Under the pieces are notes generated by a model, which ran no database searches, was not told where the DNA came from, and saw nothing but the letters and a program-made list of their open reading frames with translations. Positions 52,417 through 60,195 of a DNA stretch of 64,000 bases are shown here, piece after piece. The DNA lies in assembly GCA_965200955.1 (NCBI GenBank), contig OZ241742.1:3038001-3102000 (forward strand), given 5' to 3'. This DNA comes from Bin80 sp026708685 (GTDB lineage Bacteria > Bacteroidota > Rhodothermia > Rhodothermales > Bin80). Position numbers and translations under genes: made by a program. The number at the start of each line of letters is the position of its first letter. The first letter of the stretch is position 1.

Positions 52417-53910
52417 ATGACACTTCAAGAATTTCATTCCATAGTTGAAGCACAACGTTCAGAAAATGGCGGGGGCTTTATTGTCCCCGTCCATCGCCGT
52501 TTAAGTGCTGATCTTTTAACTCCCGTCAGTGCATTTTTAGCACTCAGACAACACAGTCAAGGTGCATTCCTTCTGGAAAGTGTTGAGGGAGGTGAAAATA
52601 TAGCACGTTATACGTTTCTGGGTTGTAATCCGTACCGTATTGTACGAGCGAATGGGCATGATGTCACCATTGAGGATACTCGGTCTGGGAAAATGTCCAC
52701 AGATTCCGAATCTGATTTATTTGAAGTGCTTCAACGCTTCATGAATGAGTTTGTGGAGGTGGAACTTCCTGAACTGCCTCGCTTGCGTTGTGGAGCCGTT
52801 GGCTATGCAGGATACGATTGTGTCCGCTTGATTGAACACCTGCCGCATCCACCACCAGACGATCTCCACCTACCCGATGCAATCTGGGGATTCTACGATA
52901 CCCTAGCAGCCTTTGATCGAGTAAAACATCAAATTGTACTCATTGCTAACGCTTTCGTAACATCTGAATCTAACCTTGACCATGTATTCCATCAGGCAGT
53001 TGAACGCCTTCATGATTTGGAACGCGATCTGCGTTCTCCATTTGAAAACCCCGAATCCGTACGCTTGGACTCCGAACATCTGACTTCAAATGTGGAGCGA
53101 GAAGATTTTGAATCTATCGTCAAGGAGGCAAAAAAACTCATCTATGAGGGTGATATTTTTCAGGTCGTGCTTTCTCAACGATTCTCCCTTTCCTTTAAGG
53201 GAGACTCCTTCAATCTATATCGTGCCTTACGACAGATCAACCCCTCACCCTATCTATTCTACCTTGAACTGGACGAAGTGACTTTGATCGGCAGCTCCCC
53301 CGAAGTACTCGTGCATGTAGAAGGTCAGCGGGCGGAACTGCTTCCCATTGCGGGTACCCGACCACGAGGAAAAACCCTTAAAGAAGATGAGTCTCTGGCC
53401 GAAGATCTTCTTTCCGACTCTAAAGAACGTGCAGAGCATCTGATGCTCGTTGACCTTGGGCGCAATGATCTTGGACGCATCAGCAAATTAGGGAGTGTCT
53501 TGGTTGACCGCTATGCCTACATAGAACGGTATTCCCATGTGATGCATATTGTGAGTGCTGTTTCTGGAGAACTGCGAGAGGGCATCAATGCCATTGATGT
53601 CCTTCGAGCGTGTTTCCCGGCTGGAACGGTGAGCGGTGCCCCAAAAGTAAGGGCCATGGAAATCATTGACGAGCTAGAATCCACCCGCCGCGGTGTCTAT
53701 GCGGGTGCTGTAGGATATATTGGGTTTTCGGGTAATATGGATATGTGTATCGCCATCCGTACGATGGTCGTGCAAAAAGATCAAATTTATATTCAGGCGG
53801 GTGCTGGCATCGTCGCAGATAGCGTTCCTGCCCTTGAATTTGAAGAAACAAAAAATAAAGCAAAAGCACTTCAACAGGCGTTACTCGCCGCTGCCGATGG
53901 TATCCTGTAA
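52417..53910 (+). CDS. trpE: Anthranilate synthase component I
   Basis: 497 residues, the expected length. It makes anthranilate from chorismate with ammonia from TrpG, the first step of tryptophan synthesis. The N-terminal half carries the ESVEGGENIARYTFLG segment that forms the tryptophan-inhibition site in this family. The chorismate-binding core includes KLIYEGDIFQVVLSQRF, IAGTRPRGKT, RAEHLMLVDLGRNDLGR and FPAGTVSGAPKVRAMEII. The palindrome 21 bp upstream may control it. It is followed by two unknown genes and then trpS, trpG, trpD and trpC on the same strand. Confidence 0.95.
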   Translation: MTLQEFHSIVEAQRSENGGGFIVPVHRRLSADLLTPVSAFLALRQHSQGAFLLESVEGGENIARYTFLGCNPYRIVRANGHDVTIEDTRSGKMSTDSESDLFEVLQRFMNEFVEVELPELPRLRCGAVGYAGYDCVRLIEHLPHPPPDDLHLPDAIWGFYDTLAAFDRVKHQIVLIANAFVTSESNLDHVFHQAVERLHDLERDLRSPFENPESVRLDSEHLTSNVEREDFESIVKEAKKLIYEGDIFQVVLSQRFSLSFKGDSFNLYRALRQINPSPYLFYLELDEVTLIGSSPEVLVHVEGQRAELLPIAGTRPRGKTLKEDESLAEDLLSDSKERAEHLMLVDLGRNDLGRISKLGSVLVDRYAYIERYSHVMHIVSAVSGELREGINAIDVLRACFPAGTVSGAPKVRAMEIIDELESTRRGVYAGAVGYIGFSGNMDMCIAIRTMVVQKDQIYIQAGAGIVADSVPALEFEETKNKAKALQQALLAAADGIL

Positions 53911-54018
53911 AATGCTTAAATTTATAGAGAACACCTATCCTGTCAGTGGAGACATTTCTCTGCCTGATGATAGATGTAGCATACATCATCCGTGGACATC
54001 ATTGTTTCCTTTTTCTTC

Positions 54019-54630
54019 ATGAAACCACCCCTCAGAATCAAGTCTAGTCAAATCCGCAAGAAGAATTCAAAACAGAATTCTTCCCATCTCCAACTGGTGA
54101 ATCCCCCCAGAGGAAATTCTTTTCGTGAAATTGTTCCGAGTGGATTTCCAGGTGTCATTCCCAGTATCATTGGATTCTATGGAGGGTGCCAGTATTTCTT
54201 ACATCATGTTCCTAATGCCTCAGAACGTGATCTTTCTGATCCAGAGTTCATCGAAAAACGTCTGAAAGAATCCCCGTCTGAAATAGCTATTTTTAACAAT
54301 GCGATTCATGATCTTTCAGATTGTTATGCTCAGATTGATGGAGTTAACTTATCCAGTGATGATCCATATATATCTGATCAATTTGAAAAAATGTTCTATT
54401 ACACAAAGTCTGACTTTAACATAGAGTATTTTCTGGATCAAGCATTCATTTCATTTTTAAATCACTATGCACACAATTTAGCTAAGGAGATTGCTGATCT
54501 ACAGACGGGAGATATCGTAAAGATAGATTTTACATCTATTGAAAATTGTATTCACTACGATGAAATTCCTGAGGGTCTCCTTAATTCTATGTATATCATG
54601 GATGTTGCCACTAGGAATCTGAATCAATAG
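54019..54630 (+). CDS. Protein of unknown function in the trp cluster
   Basis: 203 residues from ATG 54019 (MKPPLRIKSSQIRKKNSKQN); an earlier start at 53992 would add a hydrophobic segment, MDIIVSFFF. The first 35 residues are basic and probably disordered; the rest mixes helices and strands (ISFLNHYAHNLAKEIADLQTGDIVKID). I see no known motif, signal peptide or membrane segment. It lies between trpE and trpS, 108 bp from the former, and its sequence is AT-richer than the trp genes, so it may be an insertion into the operon. It looks coding because the frame is long and its codon usage is natural. Confidence 0.6.
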   Translation: MKPPLRIKSSQIRKKNSKQNSSHLQLVNPPRGNSFREIVPSGFPGVIPSIIGFYGGCQYFLHHVPNASERDLSDPEFIEKRLKESPSEIAIFNNAIHDLSDCYAQIDGVNLSSDDPYISDQFEKMFYYTKSDFNIEYFLDQAFISFLNHYAHNLAKEIADLQTGDIVKIDFTSIENCIHYDEIPEGLLNSMYIMDVATRNLNQ

Positions 54631-54705
54631 GCATCCAAATGATCGTTCAATCCTGTCGATTATTCCTTCACCTCATCAAGAGCTTATTTAAACTGACTCT
54701 CAATC

Positions 54706-55182
54706 ATGACGATCAAGGACATTAAATCAGCCATCCTAAAAAAGGGATGGGCTGGAAAAACCCTCAGCCGTCAAGAAACGGCTCATCGGCTCAATCCACT
54801 GATTGAGGCACATGTGAAATTAAAGCACTCGTACAGCAGTCTGGTAGCTCACCTTGCCTCAGAAGAACCTCTTCAGGAATTGGAAGTCATTCTCAAGACA
54901 CAACGGCTTGATATTGGAAAACTGAAAGAGCTAGTGTTTAGCTGCGGTGAAACCGCCTTTAATGGTACATCTTTGGAACCCGAGTCCTTTTCATTGACAG
55001 TATCATCGCCCATCGCTGAATTACGAGGACTTGAGAATGAAGTTCGCGAATTACTTGATGCTGAACGACCGATTGAACATCAACTTCGCTCCGAAGCAGT
55101 ATTGACACGCTTGCGTACCAATAGCGATGCCCGTTTATCCTTTCTCCGAAAATACGCTCGACTTGAATCTGCATTGGTGTAA
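54706..55182 (+). CDS. Helical protein of unknown function in front of trpS
   Basis: 158 residues, no Cys-rich or catalytic motif and no membrane segment. The sequence is mainly alpha-helical with heptad-like stretches (SPIAELRGLENEVRELLDAERPIEHQLRSEAVL). Its stop lies 6 bp before the trpS ATG, so it is probably co-translated with trpS. I do not recognise the family. The fit between two trp genes suggests it is not a random frame. Confidence 0.62.
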   Translation: MTIKDIKSAILKKGWAGKTLSRQETAHRLNPLIEAHVKLKHSYSSLVAHLASEEPLQELEVILKTQRLDIGKLKELVFSCGETAFNGTSLEPESFSLTVSSPIAELRGLENEVRELLDAERPIEHQLRSEAVLTRLRTNSDARLSFLRKYARLESALV

Positions 55183-55188
55183 TTTTTG

Positions 55189-56205
55189 ATGTTGGAATAT
55201 CCATTTACATCAGGTGAAACCGTCGTGGTCTCGGGAATTCAATCCTCTGGGGCATTGCACATCGGCAATTATTTCGGTGCTATCCGACAGCATATTTCGC
55301 TCCATCACCAACATCCCTCCTACTATTTTATTGTGAATTATCACGCCATGACCACCGTGCGTGATCCCAATGCCCTCAGAGCCCATACGATTGATGCGGC
55401 GATTACCTATCTTGCCCTAGGGTTTGACCCTTCCAAAGGGAATTTATTTGTGCAAAGTGATGTTCCTCTGCTGAATGAGTTGACATGGATTTTTTTCTGT
55501 CTCACTCCTGTCTCTCAGCTTGAAAAAGCCACATCGTACAAAGATAAAGTCACCCAAGGGCTATCTGCCAACTGTGGACTGTTCAATTATCCGATCCTTC
55601 AGGCCTCCGATATTCTCATCTATGGAGGGACTATCGTTCCAGTGGGTGCTGATCAGAAGCAGCACATAGAAATTGCAAGAGATACCGCCCAGCGCTTTAA
55701 TCGCACATGGTCACCCGATCAAGACTTATTTCCTCTGCCAGAGTCGTATATTATGAAACAGGTCGCCATCGTTCCTGGAATAGATGGACGAAAGATGTCT
55801 AAAAGCTATAACAATACGATTGGCATTTTTGATGAGGGCAAAACACTCAAACGTCGAATCCAACGGATCGTCACCGACTCAACTCCCCTTGAAGATCCCA
55901 AAGATCCCGACACCGACAATGTGTTTGCACTGATTCGATTGTTTGCCTCGGATGAACAACAGTCCGAAATCAGAGAAGCCTATCTCCAAGGAGGTTACGG
56001 GTATGGACATGCAAAAAAGGTACTCATTGAACTAATGACAGAGTATTTTGCGGATGCACGCGATAAAAGAAGAGAGTTACTGAATGATCTTGATTATGTA
56101 CAAGATGTTCTACAAGAAGGGGGCAACAATGCACGTGACCGTGCAGAAGCTTGTTTGGATAAAGTGCGCGAACTCACTGGACTCATGACCACTTATTCGG
56201 TTTGA
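55189..56205 (+). CDS. trpS: Tryptophanyl-tRNA synthetase
   Basis: 338 residues, the usual length. It charges tRNA-Trp. The HIGH-type motif is GIQSSGALHIGNYFGAIRQH and the KMSKS motif is GRKMSKSYNN. ATG 55189 was chosen over the TTG one codon earlier. The gene lies inside the trp biosynthetic cluster, an uncommon but sensible placement that ties charging to synthesis. Its stop codon overlaps the TTG start of trpG. Confidence 0.94.
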   Translation: MLEYPFTSGETVVVSGIQSSGALHIGNYFGAIRQHISLHHQHPSYYFIVNYHAMTTVRDPNALRAHTIDAAITYLALGFDPSKGNLFVQSDVPLLNELTWIFFCLTPVSQLEKATSYKDKVTQGLSANCGLFNYPILQASDILIYGGTIVPVGADQKQHIEIARDTAQRFNRTWSPDQDLFPLPESYIMKQVAIVPGIDGRKMSKSYNNTIGIFDEGKTLKRRIQRIVTDSTPLEDPKDPDTDNVFALIRLFASDEQQSEIREAYLQGGYGYGHAKKVLIELMTEYFADARDKRRELLNDLDYVQDVLQEGGNNARDRAEACLDKVRELTGLMTTYSV

Positions 56206-56777
56206 TTTTTGTCATAGATAATTACGATTCATTTACCTACAACCTTGTCCAGCTCATTGGTTGTACGACAGATGCCATTCGTGTAGAGCGCAATGATGCT
56301 CTTACAGCGGACGAGATTCGTACATTGAATCCCGATGGAATTGTCATCTCTCCTGGCCCCGGAAGACCTGCGGACGCTGGGATTTGCAATCAGGCTGTTG
56401 CCCAGCTTGGAATGACGATCCCGATTCTTGGCATTTGCTTGGGGCACCAGATCATTGGAGAAGTCTTTGGTGCCCAAGTGACCTATGCTCCAAGCCTCAT
56501 GCATGGCAAGACCAGTATGGTCAAGCATCATGGTGGCGATCTCTTCAAGGGGGTGCCTGATGTCTTTGAAGCAACTCGCTACCACTCGCTGGTATTAGAC
56601 CCCGATTCCATTCCCGATAGTCTGGAAGTCACAGCAACCACCTATGAAGGCGTGGTCATGGGAGTCCGCCATCATACCTATCCCATTGAGGGGGTTCAAT
56701 TTCATCCTGAAAGCATTATGACAGGCGATGGATCAACACTACTGTCCAATTGGCTTGCCAAAATCGGAGTGGAGTGA
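56202..56777 (+). CDS. trpG: Anthranilate synthase component II (glutamine amidotransferase)
   Basis: 191 residues. It supplies ammonia from glutamine to TrpE; in many bacteria the same protein also serves PabB. The class I amidotransferase triad is present: Cys in GICLGHQIIG, and His and Glu in VQFHPESIMT. The N-terminal FVIDNYDSFTYNLVQL is typical. The start is TTG at 56202, overlapping the trpS stop (TTGA), with no alternative ATG before the conserved N-terminus. Its stop overlaps the trpD ATG by one base. Confidence 0.94.
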   Translation: MIFVIDNYDSFTYNLVQLIGCTTDAIRVERNDALTADEIRTLNPDGIVISPGPGRPADAGICNQAVAQLGMTIPILGICLGHQIIGEVFGAQVTYAPSLMHGKTSMVKHHGGDLFKGVPDVFEATRYHSLVLDPDSIPDSLEVTATTYEGVVMGVRHHTYPIEGVQFHPESIMTGDGSTLLSNWLAKIGVE

Positions 56778-57790
56778 TGACAAAATACTTACAGATTCTT
56801 GCTAAGTGTGATTTTCTATCGGCCGATCAGGCTGCGGATGCTATGCATATCATGATGCAGGGCACTGCAGATCCAACTGAGATTGCCGGACTGCTTATGG
56901 GGATGCGAGCTCGCGGGGAATCCGTTGAAGAACTCACGGCGTTTGCCAAGGTGATGCGTGAGTACTTTGTCCCAGTTTCGTTTCATCATCCGAATACGAT
57001 TGATGTCTGCGGTACAGGCGGAGATGGCAGTCATACATTTAACATCTCCACGGCGGCCGCTCTGGTCTGTGCAGGTGCTGGAGTTCCCGTAGCAAAACAC
57101 GGCAATCGAAGCGTATCCTCCATATCAGGAAGTGCAGATGTTCTTGAAGCCTTAGGAGTCAATGTTGATCTGAGTGCAGAAAGTGTTGCAACGTGCATAG
57201 AGGAAGCTGGCATCGGATTTATTTTTGCCCGTCATTACCATCCAGCGATGCGTCATGTGATGCCTGTTCGAGCAAAGCTGCGTGCTCGCACAGCCTTCAA
57301 TATTCTGGGACCTCTCTGCAACCCCGCATCCGTTCAGCGACAAGTGATTGGAGCCTTTAATCTGGAAACAGCACACACTATCGCATCCATCATGCATAAC
57401 CTCGGATCCGAACATGTCCTCACTCTCCATTCCGATGACGGGCTTGATGAAGCCTCTATTGCTGCTCCTACGACTGTCGTTGAATACCGTTTAGAAGATG
57501 ACCATCCAAAAACCTATCAAATTTCGCCATCTGATTACGGACTTTCAACTGCCGAATTATCCACTCTTATCGGAGGGGACGCTCATTATAATGCCTCCAT
57601 GATCCGTTCTGTCCTGTCAGGCGATCCTGGGCCCTGTCGTGATGTTGTTGTCTTAAATAGCGGATTAGGATTATGGGTATCGGGCCTCTACTCAAGTATG
57701 GATGAAAGTATTTTGGCTGCCCAAGGAAGTATCGATTCTGGAGCAGCCCATGAACGACTCCAAAAACTGTGTGAACTGAGTCAGGGATGA
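56777..57790 (+). CDS. trpD: Anthranilate phosphoribosyltransferase
   Basis: 337 residues. It joins anthranilate to phosphoribosyl pyrophosphate. The PRPP-binding motif DVCGTGGDGSHTFNISTAAA and the KHGNRSVSSISGSADVLEALG segment that contacts the substrates are intact. ATG 56777 (MTKYLQILAKC) was chosen; an earlier TTG would overlap trpG by 28 bp. Its stop overlaps the trpC start as ATGA. Confidence 0.95.
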   Translation: MTKYLQILAKCDFLSADQAADAMHIMMQGTADPTEIAGLLMGMRARGESVEELTAFAKVMREYFVPVSFHHPNTIDVCGTGGDGSHTFNISTAAALVCAGAGVPVAKHGNRSVSSISGSADVLEALGVNVDLSAESVATCIEEAGIGFIFARHYHPAMRHVMPVRAKLRARTAFNILGPLCNPASVQRQVIGAFNLETAHTIASIMHNLGSEHVLTLHSDDGLDEASIAAPTTVVEYRLEDDHPKTYQISPSDYGLSTAELSTLIGGDAHYNASMIRSVLSGDPGPCRDVVVLNSGLGLWVSGLYSSMDESILAAQGSIDSGAAHERLQKLCELSQG

Positions 57791-58593
57791 CGATCTTAGA
57801 TCGTATTGTAACGGATGTGAACTCTGCTCTGAGCCATCGGAAGCGGCGTGTGTCCTTGCAACAATTACAGGATGAAATAGAAATCCAAGTACCACCCAAA
57901 GATTTTCATGCCTCCTTAACCAAACCCGGAATTCGGGTGATTGCCGAAATCAAAAACCGATCTCCTTCCAAAGGAGTTTTAAGAAGTGACTTCAGTGTAC
58001 TTGACTTGATGATTAGCTACACGGTCGCATCAGCTGCCGCCATCAGTGTCTTAACCGAGGAACAACACTTTGGGGGATCCCTGAATCACCTCCGTATCGC
58101 AAGCCGTGATTCATCTGTACCAATTATAAGAAAAGATTTTATTGTGGATCCCTATCAGATCTACGAAGCACGTGCCAGTGGTGCTGATGCCATTCTGCTG
58201 ATCGCCGCCATCTTAGACAAGAACCAACTTGATGAACTCCATAGCCTTGCAACAGAATTGAAGATGGCATCTTTAGTAGAGGTGTATGATCCCGTTGAAT
58301 TGGAAAAAATTGATTTTTCGAGAATCAAAATTCTAGGGGTCAACAACAGAAACCTGCATACATTCAAGGTCGATCTCAATCATTCTTTACGTATCTTTGA
58401 ACTCATTGACGATCACATCACAAAGGTCGCTGAAAGTGGAATGAAGTCTGGTCAAGACTTGGCATATCTCCATCAGAGAGGAGTTGATGCCTTCTTAATT
58501 GGTGAGACCTTGATGCGCTCGAAACAGCCTGGCTTGGCATTAACCCTCTTGATTGCCGAGACTGAAAAACTTCTTGAAGAGGCATCCAATTGA
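57787..58593 (+). CDS. trpC: Indole-3-glycerol-phosphate synthase
   Basis: 268 residues, a TIM barrel. It closes the indole ring from CdRP. Conserved strands show VIAEIKNRSPSKG, VLTEEQHFGGS, PIIRKDFIVDPYQIYEARASGADAILLI, LGVNNRNL and ESGMKSGQDL. It is the last gene of the trp cluster here; the trpF, trpB and trpA steps are not found in the following 5 kb, so the pathway is split over at least two loci. Confidence 0.95.
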   Translation: MTILDRIVTDVNSALSHRKRRVSLQQLQDEIEIQVPPKDFHASLTKPGIRVIAEIKNRSPSKGVLRSDFSVLDLMISYTVASAAAISVLTEEQHFGGSLNHLRIASRDSSVPIIRKDFIVDPYQIYEARASGADAILLIAAILDKNQLDELHSLATELKMASLVEVYDPVELEKIDFSRIKILGVNNRNLHTFKVDLNHSLRIFELIDDHITKVAESGMKSGQDLAYLHQRGVDAFLIGETLMRSKQPGLALTLLIAETEKLLEEASN

Positions 58594-59081
58594 GATGATT
58601 TGTTACGGGTTGATTCCCATATCAATTCTTTGGAACATCTATACGTAGGATTCCCTATAACCTTACCAATGCAGTTCCTAACAAGCATCATTTGATGAAT
58701 ACAGTTCAGCATAACTCTGCAGAGCGTGTACCTGTAGAAGAAAATACCAAAGATGTCGTTTTAAGCAACGATATTACTGTTCAACTTTCTACTGTAACCG
58801 AAACCATTTCACGGAGAACGGAGTCCTCCTGTATCACAGTAAATGAAGCATCTTGAGTCTTTTGCAAAACATCCGCATTTCAGCAGAAATATTGCCCCAG
58901 AGCAATCTTGACACATTTTTTGAATTGCAGGTAGGTTTTCATTAGACCTCACAATAGATTGAATTTGTAGCCTATATGATTCATGCGATTGAAATATAAC
59001 CATGATAATATTGTGTGGCACAAGCTCTCTTAACTTTTCTTGTTGACGATCTCCTCATATTTCGTTATGACTCATAACACA
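58594..59081. other. Non-coding stretch after trpC with one possible small frame
   Basis: About 490 bp with no strong gene. A 53-codon plus frame at 58695-58856 (MNTVQHNSAERVPVEENTKD at its start) is Thr/Val/Ser-rich and could be a small protein, but nothing else supports it. Trp operon termination should lie in this stretch; I see no clear stem followed by a T-run. Confidence 0.4.
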
Positions 59082-59312
59082 TCAAACGAATTGCTCAAAT
59101 TGTTTTCTGTGAAGGTTTACCTGTTTTGCCATGTTTAGAACCAGATAGTCGCTCAAATCTTTGGGATGACTGCCGTGACTTAAACGAGTTCGTATCTTGG
59201 ATAAATCTCCATTTATATTTTGGTAGACTAATACAATATGATGGCCTTTTTTCCTTTGCAAGAATCCCTTTCTCAGCAAGGAAGATACTACCTTTCGCTT
59301 TGATAAAGCCAT
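59082..59312 (-). CDS. HicA-like toxin (YcfA-type, small dsRNA-binding-like fold)
   Basis: 76 residues from ATG 59312. The sequence MALSKRKVVSSLLRKGFLQR followed by KKGHHIVLVY and IRTRLSHG has the layout of HicA-like mRNA interferases: N-terminal helix, a G-H-H strand with the proposed catalytic His, and paired strands. The later part (LSDYLVLNMAKQVNLHRKQFEQFV) fits an extended subgroup of these proteins. It stops at FEQFV, where relatives often have a further short tail. It begins 2 bp after the stop of a 156-aa gene. The fold call rests on pattern memory, not a search. Confidence 0.6.
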   Translation of the reverse strand: MALSKRKVVSSLLRKGFLQRKKGHHIVLVYQNINGDLSKIRTRLSHGSHPKDLSDYLVLNMAKQVNLHRKQFEQFV

Positions 59313-59314
59313 TG

Positions 59315-59785
59315 TTAAATAAGTCGGTAAGTATCCACGAGATGTTTTCTGAGTTGTAACGCACCTTGTGTCATTTTCTGGGTGTCTCCCAATATATAGA
59401 GTTCCCATGAAATCACTAGGATTGCCTCAAATGCATCTTTGAGTTCCTCCAGAGATTCTTCTGTAATAGACATTTCCAAATCTTCTGACTCAATCGTTAG
59501 ATAATTACCACATTCCGATCTAAGAGCATTCAACACAATGCATTCTCTACGCACGAGATCCCTATCCGAATCAAATGGCACACTATTAATGACAATTTTC
59601 GATTCTGTTGAATTTCCCAGCTCTTGTAAAATTAGAACACCAGAACTCTCTTGACTAGATTTGTCGGCCTTCAGTGGATTGAAAAGATCCAGTGAAACAT
59701 CTTCAGGATGCTTGGAGGTAGCAACACTGGCAATATTTTTACTCTTCTGGATAGGAGCAGATGTCTTTTCCGAATAGATACTCAT
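59315..59785 (-). CDS. Possible antitoxin-like partner of the HicA-like gene
   Basis: 156 residues from ATG 59785. The first 55 residues are polar, Ser/Lys-rich and probably disordered. The rest (VINSVPFDSDRDLVRRECIVLNAL ... MSITEESLEELKDAFEAILVISWELYIL) has strands then helices. The ending GDTQKMTQGALQLRKHLVDTYRL is helical. I do not recognise a DNA-binding motif. The stop (TAA) lies 2 bp before the HicA-like ATG, so the two genes form an operon with the partner first. An antitoxin or carrier role is inferred from this spacing. Confidence 0.55.
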   Translation of the reverse strand: MSIYSEKTSAPIQKSKNIASVATSKHPEDVSLDLFNPLKADKSSQESSGVLILQELGNSTESKIVINSVPFDSDRDLVRRECIVLNALRSECGNYLTIESEDLEMSITEESLEELKDAFEAILVISWELYILGDTQKMTQGALQLRKHLVDTYRLI

Positions 59786-59862
59786 TAGAAAATCTGAGGA
59801 TCAATTAAACATATGCAAGAAATCTTACTATGAACATTTATTATTAGTTCAAATACTACTCT

Positions 59863-60060
59863 TTGCAGTGTAGTCATAGAGTCGAAAGGTCAGGGGCGGG
59901 AAACAAGTGTGGATATACGAGCAAAGACAATCACAAGACTCAAAGTAAGTTTACATGTATGGCTTGTGGCCTAGCGAATCACGCAGACCTCAAGGCATTT
60001 GCGAATGTATTACAGCCTCTGGATGTGGGGCATCTGCATGTGGAGGATCGTTCTCGTTAG
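59863..60060 (+). pseudogene. Remnant of an IS200/IS605-type TnpB (OrfB), C-terminal zinc-ribbon end
   Basis: The frame reads GNKCGYTSKDNHKTQSKFTC, then MACG and NHADLKAFANVL. This matches the end of TnpB/OrfB proteins: zinc ribbon (CxxCG ... CxxCG) followed by the ADLNAAKNIL segment with the last RuvC aspartate. The first CxxC has lost its leading Cys (GNKC), and everything upstream is gone, so it is dead. The sequence after the stop (GGGACTCCTATGAGCCGTAA) may be a further part of the old 3' end. Confidence 0.72.
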
Positions 60061-60195
60061 GGACTCCTATGAGCCGTAAAATGGATCTATCAGTAGCTAA
60101 ATGACTTATTTCTTTTGGATATAATTCTCAATGCCATGATCGTTAATGAATGAGGAAATCCTGAACCTTATGACTCGATTTCTTCATTAGTGCAA

